From Buddleja alternifolia (Eukaryota; Streptophyta; Magnoliopsida; Lamiales; Scrophulariaceae), in contig CM033403.1 in the NCBI GenBank assembly GCA_019426215.1, positions 191,001 through 255,000 on the forward strand: a stretch of 64,000 nucleotides of DNA. The letters are read 5' to 3'. Shown piece by piece: positions 10,321-22,208 of the stretch (its first letter is position 1; each line of letters starts with the position of its first letter). The translations under genes and the position numbers were made by a program. Under the pieces are notes generated by a model. That model was given only the letters and a program-made list of their open reading frames with translations, did no database searches and was not told the origin of the DNA.

Positions 10321-11868
10321 TGTTAGGAATTTCATGTTAGAAGTTTTGATGATGACAATTAAGTTTTTGTTAGACCCCAAAAAGTTGTAAGTTTATTTTC
10401 GTAGAAAACTTGTATAGGCTTTGAAGCGTTAGACTTATAATAGATTTATTAGGCTTTGTTATCTTACTTTAGAGTGTTAGGCAAAATAGTCTTAGGCTGA
10501 GCGTCTGATGATTTCTGAGTGAGTTTATCAGTGGTAAAGTTCGAAGACTCAAGCGTCTGATCTCAGAAGATAAATACAGTCTCCAAGCGTCCACTTTGGC
10601 CAGCTATATCAAGCGTTACCTTATGGGACAGAAGTGATTTCACCTGAATTTACTTCTAAGTCCAGAAGGAGTTTAATGCAAATATTCTCAAAGCATTAAA
10701 TACCAACGGGTATTAATTTCAAATGCATTAAATGTTGATAAGAGCATTTAATATGATAAGCAATGTCAGACGTACGGAGAAGCCACCCTATTGGACTGTC
10801 AACTATCTCAGACTGCAGCACCAACTTTCGTGCAGCAGATTTTCAGGAAAAAGGACAAAAGCTGTTCACTCTCGAAAGTGAGAGACACGCGCCAGTGCAT
10901 GTGTCAAACGGACACTTTCTCCAAGAATACCTATAAATAGGACTTCAACAACAAACAAAAAAAAATAGTAGCAACAATTTTATCAAAGCCAAATTGCTGT
11001 TGCATTAAAATCTCATTCCTTAAATTCTCAGAAAAGCCAGAAACTTCAAGAAACATCCAAATTGCTTTTCTTATATTCCTGAGACAGTCAACAAATATCT
11101 CAAACATTCTTTTTGAAGAAATCAGATTCCTACTGAGATATTACCAAGTTGTTTGAACTTCATCAAAATCAAACAAACCTTTTAGAAAATCCCATCCAAG
11201 CCTCGCGATCTGTGTGAAGTCGAAGTTGGATACTTGCATCATTTCTGGGTGAAAGAAGCAAGAGGGTTGAAGTGATTTGAAGCAGAAATCTGTGTGATCA
11301 AGGAGCTCAAGTCATCGACATCCATCTCTCCCTAATTTGTAGAAGATTCTGTGTGATTCTTTGAGAATCATTTTAGTGGATTGCCTCCAAGTGCAAAGGA
11401 GAAGAAGGACGTAGTTGGGATTACACCACCCAACGAACCTTACAAATATTGTGTTATTTACTTTTCAGTCATTTCATTCATCTACCATATCATTGCATAA
11501 GTAAAACACAATCAAAAGCTAAGCACCTAAGAAACATCTCGTGACGCTAAAACTTTCAAAGAGAAGACTCCAAAATTATTCCGCTGTGCTAACCCTGATT
11601 AAAAGAACTGAACGCTTAACCTACAAGGTCAAAGTATTCAATTCCTGAAGTCTAAGTTAACTTTATAAAACAGTCTTCATTAGACGCTTCACAAAGTCTC
11701 AAATATCTTATGTGAACGCTAAGGTGAAGCGTCACACTCTTCAAGCGCCTATCATTTCAAGCGTCCAAATACGTTTAATACGAAATCTTTTTTAAGTCGA
11801 AAAAGACTTAAAGGGTCTATTCAACCCCCCCCCTTCTAGACCCTTTCGTATGCCACTTGGGACCAACA
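10321..11868 (+). repeat. SIRE-1 3' LTR (1548 bp)
   Basis: Starts TGTTAGGAATTTCATG directly after the polypurine tract and ends GGGACCAACA. Close relatives lie at 54557-56060 (+), 50340-51857 (+) and 18557-20040 (-). It contains a TATA box at 10932, many aagcgt words, and a run of nine C at 11825-11833 about 35 bp before the end, which varies in length between copies. Confidence 0.92.
10932..10939 (+). promoter_or_regulatory. TATA box of the SIRE LTR
   Basis: TATAAATA inside a block conserved between LTR copies (cctataaataggacttcaac). Transcription would start roughly 30 bp downstream. Confidence 0.7.
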
Positions 11869-14249
11869 GAGAGAGAAAAGGAATAAGTTTGCATGTTGGC
11901 TAAGTTTTTTGTTTTAAAGAAACTCCTTAATTGAGTTTACTTACGATTAGATGAAAGTCAAATTTTGGAGATTTGATTTCATCTTAACTTTCAAGTAAAC
12001 TAAATGTTGGAGTCTCTCTCTAAATATGTGTTAAGAAAAATAAACACACACACTTTTGAGAGTGGTGCAAATTTTCGTCCTACATAGAGAAAAATTTGTC
12101 TTCTAATTTTCTTCAAAGTAGCCGCCCCTAGCCTTTTATTTAGACAAGATTTTGCTCATGTGTTGAGCTTAATCTTTCACATAATATTCCAACCTTCATA
12201 TATTAAGCCTACATTGGATCTAGATTAAATATATTTGCTAGCAACATATATATATATATATACATTTATTGGGAACTATACAGAGATGTGGATATATTTT
12301 AGAGGTGAGACGATTGGATTGTTTGAAAATACAAGGAACAAAAATCGGAGCACAGAATTCAAAAGGGAGCCAACGGCTTATATAAGGATTCGAGGCAACG
12401 TGATTTTTGTTAGGGTTGATAGATCAGAAACTTGTACGATTGAAATAGCGCGAAAGGTATTTCGTGAAGTTTTGCTTGTTGTGAATTCTATATTCATGCG
12501 CAGCGGAAAGGTTATAACAGATCCAGATTCACAATTGGATCACTTTTGGGTTTTAATAACTTTTCATGCAAATTTTTGAAAAATATGAATGAGGATGAAA
12601 TCTAATTTCATCCTTTTTTACAAACCTTCTGATTTAGATGAAAATCTTGATCTTCCTGATAGCAGCAATTCAGAACATCTGCCTCTAGATATCACGCCGG
12701 AACGAGCTTTGAAGAAAAATCCTCCGCCTTTAATACCACTATGGCCGACGACTTATCCAAAGGGAGGATAGAATATTTTTCTCTTCTTTCTTTGCTCTCA
12801 AATCTAATGTGAGAGTTTGGTTTTGACTGAACCAGTGATAGGAATTTATAAGGAGTGATGGGCTTGGAATTAACTAATTCCTTGAGCCCATCCAACTCCT
12901 CCAAAAATGCCACACGCACGCCTCACCTTATTATTATTGGGCTAAGTTGACTTTCAACTTAGTCCAATTATTAATAGGTCCAATATATTTTAATCCAATT
13001 AAAATATAATACTAATTAATATTTTCCCATATTAAATAATCTAATTATTTAATAAAAGGGTGAGTATAATAAATAAGTCTATTTATTTATTATAATTTAT
13101 TTATTTTCATTAATCAAATAAATTAATATTTTCATAATAAATACATCTAATTATTTATTGTTAAGTTATTTCCATTAATCCAATTAATCAAATAAATTAA
13201 TTTGCTCATCAAATAGCAAATTACCTAATTTATGTAATTGACAATGAAAGAATTCTCTTTGCTCAATTCCTTTTAAGCGCAATTCTCTAGGTTCGATTCA
13301 ATTGGCATTAGGAGAAAATCAAGGATGTGAGTGTTACTAAGCCAGTCACGTGGACTCACATCAAAACCCAATTAAAATAAATGGATCAATACAAACCTTT
13401 AGGTCACAAATACCATATGAGTATAGGCCCTTCACTATAACATCCCGATCCAGTGAGAGTCATGGAATATGTCAAACTCACAGGACTCGATGTTGCACTT
13501 TAGGGAATCATAGTAAGATGAAATCACTGAACTACCCTTATCTACTATACACAAGTTAGTTCTCCTGCTTTGGCCAAAGACTTATGATTTCATTTACCTA
13601 TGATCGCACTGGACGTTAACTCATTACTACCCGAGACAGTGAATCCCCTATTGGCAATCACCGAACAATTGCCACTTGTCCTTCTGGTCCGTACTTCAAG
13701 GTTGATCCACACCAAAGGGTGAAATGGATCTAACTACTCTAATAACTCATTCAGTGTCACAAGTCCAATCTTCGTGAATCCTCAGGTCTAAGGCTCACGC
13801 AGACTACCGCGACTAGTAAATCAATCATTGACTATCCAAGAGTAAATGCCCATGTGATCAAATTATGGCGAGCCGTGTTCAAATTAGTCAATTCCATTGA
13901 CATATCTATGACCAAGCTCCCACCATCCAAAGTGACCAACTGACACTCCTTGTCAAAGCTGGCATCATACAAGTCTGGTCTTAATGCCTAATTAAGACTC
14001 GTCGACCTGCGAACTCTGGTTTAAGTAAACAAGGAACCGATACTTCTAGTGTCCATCTCCTCAGACCATTGAGGAGTGGAATCTCCCTCTTGATTACCTT
14101 GGACTTATTTGTTCAATACTTATATTAATTTCATCAAGATTAATATGAACAAAAACTATGCCTTTATTAATTAATAAGAGTTTGTACATCATAAATGTAA
14201 TGCCCTAATAATCTAATTCCTCTATGGCATGGATGACATAATCCTAACA
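11869..14249 (-). repeat. Copia-B 3' LTR, truncated
   Basis: AT-rich non-coding DNA ending in aatcctaaca at 14249, followed by atctcccacttgcac, the complement of a GTGGGAGAT polypurine tract, and then RNase H coding on the minus strand. That geometry defines a minus-strand 3' LTR. Short ORFs here (for example 12235-12579 on +) have no recognisable content and I treat them as chance. A tatata run lies at 12246-12262. Confidence 0.65.
12843..12852 (-). promoter_or_regulatory. Possible TATA box in the Copia-B LTR
   Basis: The minus strand reads TTATAAAT here, in a position comparable to the TATA box of the Copia-D LTRs. Confidence 0.4.
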
Positions 14250-14259
14250 ATCTCCCACT

Positions 14260-14509
14260 TGCACTTAATACCAATCGCCATGGTATCTAATACCCATCTT
14301 CTCAAGAGTCGTTCTAGCACCGCCTGTGATAGTGTCTTGGTCAGTGGGTCAGCAACTTTTTTTATTGAATCTATTCTCAGCAGGGCGATATCGTCTCTTC
14401 CAATGATCTCTCTAATGACGCGTATCTTCTCTCAATGTGTTTGGATTTGTTGTGAGACCTGGGTTCCTTAGCCTGCAGGATGACTTCATTGTTGTCACAG
14501 AATAGTGGC
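14260..14509 (-). pseudogene. Copia-B RNase H C-terminal fragment
   Basis: Minus-strand translation resembles the last part of copia RNase H, including the CDNN block near 14490 and the downstream DPLTK-like block near 14345, parallel to Copia-D at 39739-39965. The frame is damaged. The upstream part is replaced by the LTR-like insert starting at 14510, and some coding sequence between the two halves is missing altogether. Confidence 0.6.
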
Positions 14510-15970
14510 TGACACGACTAATTTATCCTAGCAAGTGTACTAGGTCGTGCAATGTAATAAAGTGGACTATTAGCCCAGGGTGTGTATCGTCTCCACAGAG
14601 ACAATTGGATTTGATGCTCGTAATTGCTATATTACCTAACTCTAAGCTAAATTAAATTATAAGATGAGAGATGATTATACTATGGAAATAACTAAAGACA
14701 ACTATATGATAATCAAGGTAACAAATCAAATGGAAAGAGATGATTGGGCTATGATCCTACTATGTTCTATTTTGTGCTTATGAACTCTCAATTACCCGGA
14801 TTCTTAGAACGCTCTTGTTATGGCGAAAACCCCTAATGTATTTATTACTCAATCTCTTGAAATAACAAGCCTATACTAGTTAACAACTTCCCATATCTCT
14901 ATAGTGAAGATTGAATTAGCTAACATGCATTTAAGTTCAAAGGAATTCCTTGCTTACGAAGATCCTACATTCAAATCGGGTCATCTTATCACAAAAAGCC
15001 ACACAACGCAATCGATTCTATCTCTAGTCAATTGTTACGTTATGATGTTTGATTTTTCGATCTACCTTTCTCTATCTCCTCTCGGTTTGAAGACAAAGCA
15101 TTATATCAAACACATGGTGATCAATCATGTGAAAGCTTTAAGCATAAAATCAAACATGGAACAAGAATGTAATAAATCCGAAAATTAATGATTCATTAAA
15201 CACAAAACATCATAAAGTATTCACATAACCCAATCACAAAGATGCTTAGCTCATACTTACAATAACAAGTAATTCAACAATTCTACAAGACATAGTTGAG
15301 AAACTAATCAAAGAGAAAGAGTTGAATTCCTCCCTATACAAAGTGTGAATACAAGCTTTGATGATGATGATGATGAGGATGATGACTCTTCAAGCTTCCT
15401 TAGGACTTCCCATGGCTTCCCCTTGGTGTATGAGAGCATGTCTAGCCTTTTGGTAAGTGAAGAATGTCATATAAAGTCCAAAAATGTCGGATATAAAAAT
15501 AGGCAGAATGGAACAGTGCCGCGGCACAAAAAAGTGCGAACCATTTTTGCACAAATTTTTCGAAGCAAGACCGCGGTCTTTTGATGCAGAATTCACAGTT
15601 TTTGTATTTTGATCATAACTCCCTTTACAAATGTTGGATTGAGGTGATTCAAGCTACTACATGAATCTCAGACAAAGATCTACAATATTGAAGAAGAAAC
15701 CTTAGTCTGATTCGGCTTGTAAGAGGACGAAAACCTCATTTCTATATGAGCATTGTGTAGAATCTTTCGTCAACTATCTTCTTTTGTTTCTTTCTTTAAT
15801 TTCAAGCTCAATTTGGATCTCTTTTCTTGTCTTTCATGTGTAAATCAACTTGTATCCTACAAAACAAAATATATACTAATCAAAGCATTATAAGGGATAA
15901 AGAGTGATCAAAGTAACGATCAAATTATATTAAAATTGGGCATAAAATACTGTAAAATATGGACTCATCA
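14510..15970 (-). repeat. Putative Tat/Ogre-type gypsy LTR (1461 bp), minus
   Basis: The segment starts tgacacgac and ends ggactcatca, so both strands give TG..CA ends. Near the left end is a block with tgtactaggtcgtgcaa and tatcgtctccacagagac, which I associate with Tat/Ogre-lineage LTR ends. Immediately right lies actaccccccaac, the complement of a polypurine tract, giving a minus-strand 3' LTR. No partner LTR is in the window, so the assignment is by resemblance only. It interrupts Copia-B RNase H. A GAT-rich run lies at 15359-15388. Confidence 0.45.
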
Positions 15971-16823
15971 ACTACCCCCCAACTAGGCTATGATCGTCTC
16001 GATCAATAAATGGTGAACAAGTCTTCATAAGTTTAGATTTTACAGCTTGGTTTGGGATCTTGAAAGGTTTCATATCTCAATAATCAAGCACGTACATGAA
16101 CTAAACCCTTGAAAATGATTATGACAAGTTACACTTTACCTAGAGCACTCAACAATTTGAAAGCCCACAAACATCTTCTACTCCATCTCTAAATCATTAA
16201 CTCCAAATTCATTTTTATGGCAAGAGCACACTTTAAACAAGATTATGCAAACTCATTAGATAATAAAGACATTAAAAGACTTCAAAACTTCAAAATGTGA
16301 AAGTCAAGGTCAAAAGGTCTTTTTGGCTTGTAACATAAGGCTAGATAATGGTTTGGACGGGAATATATGGATAAAGTGACTAAACTCAAGAAACCATACA
16401 ACTCAATATCATCGAGCTAAATACTCACTCATCAACCGAATAAATCTCTATATCTTGCCACTTATAGCTTTTTGATTTCTTTTTCCATTTGAACTCATAA
16501 CCCCAAAACTTGTTTCTTTTGATGCTAGGGGTGAATAATGATTCCCGTGCCAAATAAATCACATTGAAGTTTAGTTCATAGCCTAGTCGAGAGAGCTCAC
16601 ATATTAATTTTTTTTTTTTGGTAACTTTCGATCTCTCGACTCTTTAGCCAACTTTCAAAATTTCTCTTCATCCCATTATTTCACATAAGCTCAAAACCCC
16701 AAAATTTCTCAACATCGTGAAGAACAACACACCTTTTAACCCATTAATCCATGAGATTCAATACCCAAAACAAAGCGTATACCCAAATTAAAACCAAATG
16801 ATAATTAAAACCAAATGATATTT
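15971..16823 (-). other. Non-coding remnant beside the Tat-like LTR
   Basis: AT-rich, no usable ORF. It starts with the presumed polypurine tract (complement of ttggggggtagt) and probably is the 3' untranslated internal part of the same minus-strand gypsy element, cut off at the join with Copia-B near 16824. A T11 run lies at 16609-16619. Confidence 0.4.
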
Positions 16824-18551
16824 GCTCTATCCCTGAAGATGCGAATTCTAAGGATATAGGTTGCTTCTCCTAAGTCGTTCAGTGAACGTGCTTGAGAGCC
16901 ACATTTTGACCGAAGTCAACAGGCCTATATCATTACCTATTAGTAGAATGTCATCTATATATAGGACCAAAAATGATATTTTGCTCCCACTGGATTTCAT
17001 GTAAACGTATGGTTCATCTTTGTTCTTGATAAAGCCATAGTTCCAAACTTCTTCATCAAACGAGGATTCCAGCTCGCGACGCTTATTTAAGTCCATAAAT
17101 TGATCTATTCAATTTACACACCTTATGAGAATCTTCATTGGACATGAAACCTTTAGGTTGTTCTATATAGATGTCCTCCTCGATGTATCCATTCAGGAAC
17201 GCGGTCTTCGCGTCCATCTGCTAGATTTCATAGTCTAGGTGCATGGCTATTGCAAGGAGAATTCTAATGGATTCGATCATGGCAACGGGAGAGAAGGTTT
17301 CCTCATAGTCAATACCCACTTTTTGACTATACCCTTTTGCCACAAGCCTAGCTTTAAAGGTATCGACCGTGCCATCCATACCAATCTTTCTCTTATAGAT
17401 CCATTTGTATCCTATTGGTGCAATGCCCCTAGGGTGATCCACTAGAGTCCAGACTTGGTTAGAGTATATCGAATCCATCTTTGTCTTCATAGCCTCAAGC
17501 CATTTCACAGAATCTATATCCTCCATCGCATGCTCAAAAGTAGAGGGATCATCTCCATAGTTTCTTTCTGCTACGACATACAAATTATGCTCTCTTTGTA
17601 GCAGATAACCATATCTCTCAGACGGTTAAGATACTCTACTCGATCTACGTGATGGAGGTTGTGTTTGGTTAGGTTCATTTTGAGTCTCTTGAATAGTGAT
17701 CTCTAAAGGGATTTCATTTTGCTCTTCCAGAACAATCTTTCTTCCTGTACCACCTTCTCGAACGAACTCGTCTTTGAGAAAGTACAAATGTAGGGCCTCA
17801 ATGACTCTTTGATCATCGTGCTGGTAGAAGAGGTATCCCATAGAATCTTCTGGGAAACCAACAAGTCTACCTTTTAAAGATCTATCTTTGAATTTCTCCA
17901 TCTTTGTCTTTTTCACATAGGTTGTACAACCCAATATCCAAATGTGTTTAAGGCCAGACGTCTTTCCACTCCATACTTGATAAGGAGTTTTAAGAACAGA
18001 CCTAGATGGACACCTATTCAAGACGTGGGTTGTTGTGAGCAATGCATGGCCCCACAACCATATGGGAAGATCTGTGTAGCGGAGCATCGATCAAACCATA
18101 TCTAATAGTGTTCTGTTTCGTGGCTCGGCTACCCCATTTAGTTGTGAAGCTGCAAGAGGAGTCAATTGTAATACAATTCCATGTTCAAATAAGAACTCAC
18201 CAAATTCGACACTTTTATATTCTCCACCTCGATCGGAACATAGTGTTTTAATACATTTTCCAGTTTGATTTTCAACCAAGGCCTTGAATTCTTTGAACCA
18301 TTCAATAGATTCAGACTTATGCTTCAATAGATATACGAGACCATACCTAGAGTGGTCGTCAGTAAATGTAATGAAGTATTGAAAACCTCCACAAGCCACT
18401 TTCCCGAAAGGCCCACAAACGTCAGTATGTATTAAACCAAGGACTTCATTGGCTCGTTCAAAAATGCCCTGTGAAGGGTGACCGAGTCATTTTGCCTTTG
18501 AGACAAGATTCACAAGTGGGGAGTGGGTTTGACCCAAATGTGCTTATCAGC
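16824..18551 (-). pseudogene. pol: Copia-B RT and integrase, broken
   Basis: Reading right to left: end of the integrase zinc region (18400-18551), integrase core with FGEFL and SDRGGEY (about 18230), a damaged ERRNRT-like motif reading EPRNRT (about 18110), integrase C-terminus (17626-18087), the start of RT with WIYKRK and LVAKGYSQ (17221-17583), and YIDDILLIGND (about 16945). Stops fall between blocks, one just before QMDAKTAFLNG at about 17220. The protein collapses after the YIDD block near 16860. The target duplication of the solo SIRE LTR ends this part at 18552. Confidence 0.8.
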
Positions 18552-18556
18552 CCATT

Positions 18557-20040
18557 TGGTGGTCCCAAGTGGCATACGAAAGGGTTTAGAAGGGGGGTGG
18601 GTTGAATAGACCCTTAAGTCCTTTTTGACTTTTAAAAATTTGTATCATTTTTGAAGATTTTGAACGCTTGGTAAGCTAAGCGCTAGGTCAGGAGCTTGAG
18701 ATAAGATAACTTAGACTTAGTGATTTCAACAATTACGAAGGCAGGGTGATGATTTAATCGCTTAATCAGGGTTAACACAATGAAAATGATTTTTTAGGTT
18801 AGCATTCTCTTTAACCAAATAGCCGCTTAACCGTTTTAATGCTTTTTCAAAGATATGATACGAAAATATGAAGTAAAGCAATAAAGCAGTAAAATAACAC
18901 AAGATATGTAAGGTTCACTGGGTGATGTAATCCCAGCAGTGTCCTTCTTCTCCTTTACACTTAGAGGAATTCCACTAAGATAATTTTCGAAGGATCACAT
19001 AGAGGCTTCTAAAAAATAGAGGAAAGGGAAGACGAGCTCATCTTGATCACACATACTTCAACTCCAATGAAGATCTTCTTCAACAAGCTTCTCTCACATA
19101 AAAATAATACTTGTAGATCAATAACTTTCTCACTCAGATGAAAGAGGTTGACGGTTTTTGTCATAGGTTTGTTTGATTTTAGAAAGTTCAAACAACTTAG
19201 GATATTTCAGTAAGAATGTTGGCTTCTTCTATGAAGATGTTTGAGATATCGGTGACTGTCTTTGGAATTTATATGAAAAGCTTGAGGGATTTTGGCTACG
19301 GATTTTATAAGCTTTTCTCTTAAATATTTTTAGCAAAGTTTTAACCTTTTTTTTTGTATATACATATATAATTAGGATTTGCTGAAGGGTACTATTTATA
19401 GAGATTTCTTGGGATTTGTCCGTTGGACACATGCAAACGCGTGTCTCTCACGCAGCTCGTAAATAGTCCCTTTTTTGACATTCCTAAATTTCTGCTGTTC
19501 CCGATTGGACATAAGCAGACTTTGAACTCTCCCTGACAGTCTAGTCAAAAGGTGGCTTGTCCACAAGTCATAATGCCTTATCGCATTTAATCCACTTATC
19601 AAGCATTTAATGCATTTTGAATTTATTTTCCATTGGAAATAAATGTTCGCTGATGATTGCATTTAAGTCCTTCATGACTTGAGAATTTATTTCAGGTGAA
19701 TCTGATCCACTAGAGTAATTTGAGGGCTTGATTCGATAATCCTGAAACAGTCCTTTAGCATTTGACAGATGCTTAAGACAAATCTTCATCTTCACTTGAC
19801 TTCAGACGCTGATCTTCAACTTCATCTCTGATAGATTCACCTAGAATTCTATCAGCGACTTGGTATATAATACTTATTTTAAAATCTATAGAGATAAAAA
19901 TTACAAGCCTAACAAAATATCAATAATTTCAAATGCTTATACAATTGTTCTACGAAAGCATAAACTTACATTCTTTTGGGATCTAACATGAAATCTTATT
20001 CTTGTCATCATCAAAACATCTAACATGAAATTTCCTAACA
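18557..20040 (-). repeat. Solo SIRE LTR (1484 bp), minus, with target duplication
   Basis: Reverse complement of the SIRE LTR: the left end reads TGGTGGTCCCAAGTGGCAT and the right end GAAATTTCCTAACA. It is flanked by a perfect 5-bp duplication ccatt at 18552-18556 and 20041-20045. It has no internal region, so it is a solo LTR left by recombination between the two LTRs of a full element inserted in Copia-B. The minus-strand TATA box is at 19393-19400. Confidence 0.92.
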
Positions 20041-20045
20041 CCATT

Positions 20046-20530
20046 TTTCTCAACTTCGCAAATTTTGTATTCTCCAGCATGGCCTAGTCTCAAGTGCCAG
20101 ATGAGTCTTTGGTTTATCCCAGACATACCTCGTTTCTTGGTAATTTATTCACAATACATCTATTTTGGACATTCAAATAATATAAACCATTTACTAAAGA
20201 TGCAGAGCCTACAAAATTTATTTCTAAAATAAATATTGCAAATATTGTTCAAAAATCGGAAATTGTATCCAAGTCTAACTAATACGGGAATAGAAAAAAT
20301 ATTTTTAAGCCCATTGGGCAAAACAAGGCAATAATCCAAAACTAGTAAATGTCCAGTAGATAAAAATAAAGAAGTGGATCCTATGTGAGTAGATGTCACA
20401 CTATGTCCGCTGCGTACATGGATCATCACTTCTTTCTCCTCCAGCCTCCTACTTCTTTCTAGATCCTATTTCAAAACATAGACACTAGCGCTAGCTCCTG
20501 AGTCTAGAATCCATGAAGGGGAGAATACAG
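20046..20530 (-). pseudogene. pol: Copia-B protease and pre-integrase fragment
   Basis: The minus strand carries a protease motif WILDSGAS near 20500, followed by a degraded region resembling the copia segment between protease and integrase (LPNGLKNIFSIPVL, YNFRFLNN) and the start of the GAG-pre-integrase domain next to the solo LTR. Frames are interrupted. Together with 16824-18551 it reconstructs the order protease, pre-integrase, integrase once the solo LTR is ignored. Confidence 0.7.
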
Positions 20531-21202
20531 TCATACATGATATACACTGAAAATGAAATATCAAAAACAAATATAAAGCAATAGAAAATAAAAGAAATAC
20601 AAAGCAGGATAAGTGTTCATCTTCTCTGTCGCTTCTTGGATGTCTCCTCCTGGAAGATCTCATTCGCTAGGTCTAAGAGAACTCAGTCAATGTCTATCAT
20701 TGTTGAATGATAGACTTCGTTGTAATCCTCACGTATTTCTTTGATGCTTAGATGGAGCTAGCTCTAAAAACCTTTCCACCTAATCTCTTGGAGGAATTCC
20801 AAGCGTCCGAATAAGATCATGGTATATATCTTGGACTCTATCGTTGGAAGGTTTCAGTGTATGGATGAAAACTCATGACTTCCATAAATTCAACATCCAC
20901 ATCAGGAAGCCTATGCCTTCCTCTGAAGTATCTTGGCTTACGCTTCTTTATGTACATCTTTTTAAGGCTCGCAATCTCTTCAAACATGGAGTGCCAATTC
21001 TTGTTGTCAGTTTTGGACACTGGCTCCATTGAGGCTTTTTCTTTGGCTTTCTGATCTTGTGACATTTCTTTATCTCCCCCTTCTTGACTTCATCAAGCAA
21101 AGATTTTAACTCAGCGATATCTCGCCTTAGCAACTTAACTTCATCGACTAGTAGGGCAACTTGTTTAGCAATACTCTGGCTCACGAAATTGGAAGCATTT
21201 TG
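20531..21202 (-). other. Unassigned decayed segment between Copia-B and Gypsy-1
   Basis: Short minus-strand ORFs here encode basic and heptad-like stretches (for example LLVDEVKLLRRDIAELKSLL near 21130) that could be a gag remnant, but no zinc knuckle is visible and I cannot assign them. A pyrimidine-rich minus-strand run lies just upstream of the protease motif. The segment ends a few bases before the Gypsy-1 primer site, so the Gypsy-1 5' LTR is missing here. Confidence 0.35.
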
Positions 21203-21214
21203 TGGTATCAGAGC
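21203..21214 (+). promoter_or_regulatory. Gypsy-1 primer binding site
   Basis: TGGTATCAGAGC is complementary to the 3' end of plant initiator Met tRNA. The LTR that should precede it is absent. Confidence 0.8.
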
Positions 21215-21581
21215 GGAGGTTTAGTCTTGCCTGAAGACAGAAGAAGGTATATGAACATATTCTGGTTGGGAAACTTGGTCAACTCTTTAGTTTATTATTT
21301 TATGTCTGATCAATGTAAATTATTGTCATTATGGTGCATTCATTATTGGCTAGTGAATGGGATAAGTTGGGCAAAATATAAGAAATTATACCCCCAAAAA
21401 TAAAGGCACGGGTGCCCAAGAGAGTGGCAACAATGTGGTGGGTAATCTAATTAATCTGATATAAGAACAAACTAGAATGCATGGTGAGCAAATCCAACAG
21501 TTACTGGACATGCAACAGAGAACTCAAGAATAGAATCAGCAAGCTCATGCACCTCCTGTTCGACCTGACAATCTATAAGCT

Positions 21582-22208
21582 GTGTATGAGAAGTTCAGAA
21601 AGACGGAAGCATCTGATTTCTACGGTAGCTCGGATCCCATAGTTACAGAGGAGTGGGTTAAATCGTTGGATATCATCTTTGACTACATGCGTATTGATAA
21701 GGTACTTTGTGCAATCTTCTTACTGAAGAAAGAAGCAAGAATCTGGCGGGAAGGAGCCAAACTTGCCTTGGATATGGAGACATTGATATGGGATAGGTTC
21801 AAGGTGATTTTTTATGACAAGTACTTCACCTGAGATGCTAGATCCCTTAAGGTAAAGTAGTTCTTAGATTTGAAGCAGGGAGACATGACTGCATGTGGCT
21901 ATGTTAGAAAATTTGAAGAGGGTTGCAGATATGTACCGTACATTACAAGAGATAATACTGAAAAGATCGATCACTTTTTGATAGGATTGAAACCTGAGAT
22001 TAGACGGGATGTAAGGATGTCTTCGGCAACTCTGTTTAGAGAAATTGTGAATAAAGCTTTGATGGCTAACTTGGATGAAAAAATAATTCAAAAATCCTAT
22101 CAACAAAAGAGATAAATGTTTACTCCAAGAAACTCAACACAATAGAAGAAACCAGAGCAGAAACCAGGTCAAGGAAATAACAAGCGTCCTAGAGTTGGAC
22201 AAACCTCC
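21582..22208 (+). pseudogene. gag: Gypsy-1 Gag, first part
   Basis: Gag capsid region with a conserved gypsy core ([20 protein letters not shown], and [10 protein letters not shown] further on). In-frame stops occur near 21832 and 21860, and again after QKR at about 22113. The leader 21215-21581 carries no other recognisable gene. The ORF is cut by a solo LTR at 22209; its continuation with the zinc knuckle starts at 24333. Confidence 0.8.

Larger units (their letters stand above)
1..11868 (+). mobile_element. SIRE-1: Sirevirus (Ty1/copia) element, 5' end off window
   Basis: Order seen: gag with zinc knuckle, pol in copia order (protease, integrase, RT, RNase H), a 0.8-kb spacer, an extra ORF of about 1,180 codons plus a continuation, a polypurine tract, and a 3' LTR. 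A long gag with coiled coil and an extra gene after pol are hallmarks of the Sirevirus (SIRE/Maximus) lineage. The 5' LTR, primer site and first ~90 gag codons lie left of the window, judging by SIRE-2. Coding is nearly intact apart from one pol frameshift and a frame change near the end of the extra ORF. The bases after the LTR (gagag, 11869-11873) are the presumed target duplication but cannot be checked. Confidence 0.93.
11869..21190 (-). mobile_element. Copia-B: decayed minus-strand Ty1/copia element
   Basis: A minus-strand copia in pieces: LTR part (11869-14249), RNase H end (14260-14509), RT and integrase (16824-18551), and pre-integrase plus protease (20046-20530). Foreign LTRs separate the pieces. 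Its left LTR end was removed by SIRE-1 and its right side (gag, 5' LTR) is lost where Gypsy-1 begins. Protein similarity places it near Copia-D. Confidence 0.75.

Noticed and set aside
12235..12579. 114-aa plus-strand ORF
   Set aside because: Lies inside the truncated Copia-B LTR, starts in a tatata run, and has no recognisable domain.
13350..13860. Possible RNA gene in a GC-richer stretch of the Copia-B LTR
   Set aside because: No tRNA or rRNA boxes recognised; the stretch fits the ordinary U3/R part of copia LTRs.
15345..15584. 79-aa Asp-rich ORF
   Set aside because: Driven by a GAT microsatellite within a putative LTR.
20160..20429. Host membrane-protein-like minus-strand ORF (Phe/Leu-rich)
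   Set aside because: Position and residual motifs fit the copia segment between protease and integrase.
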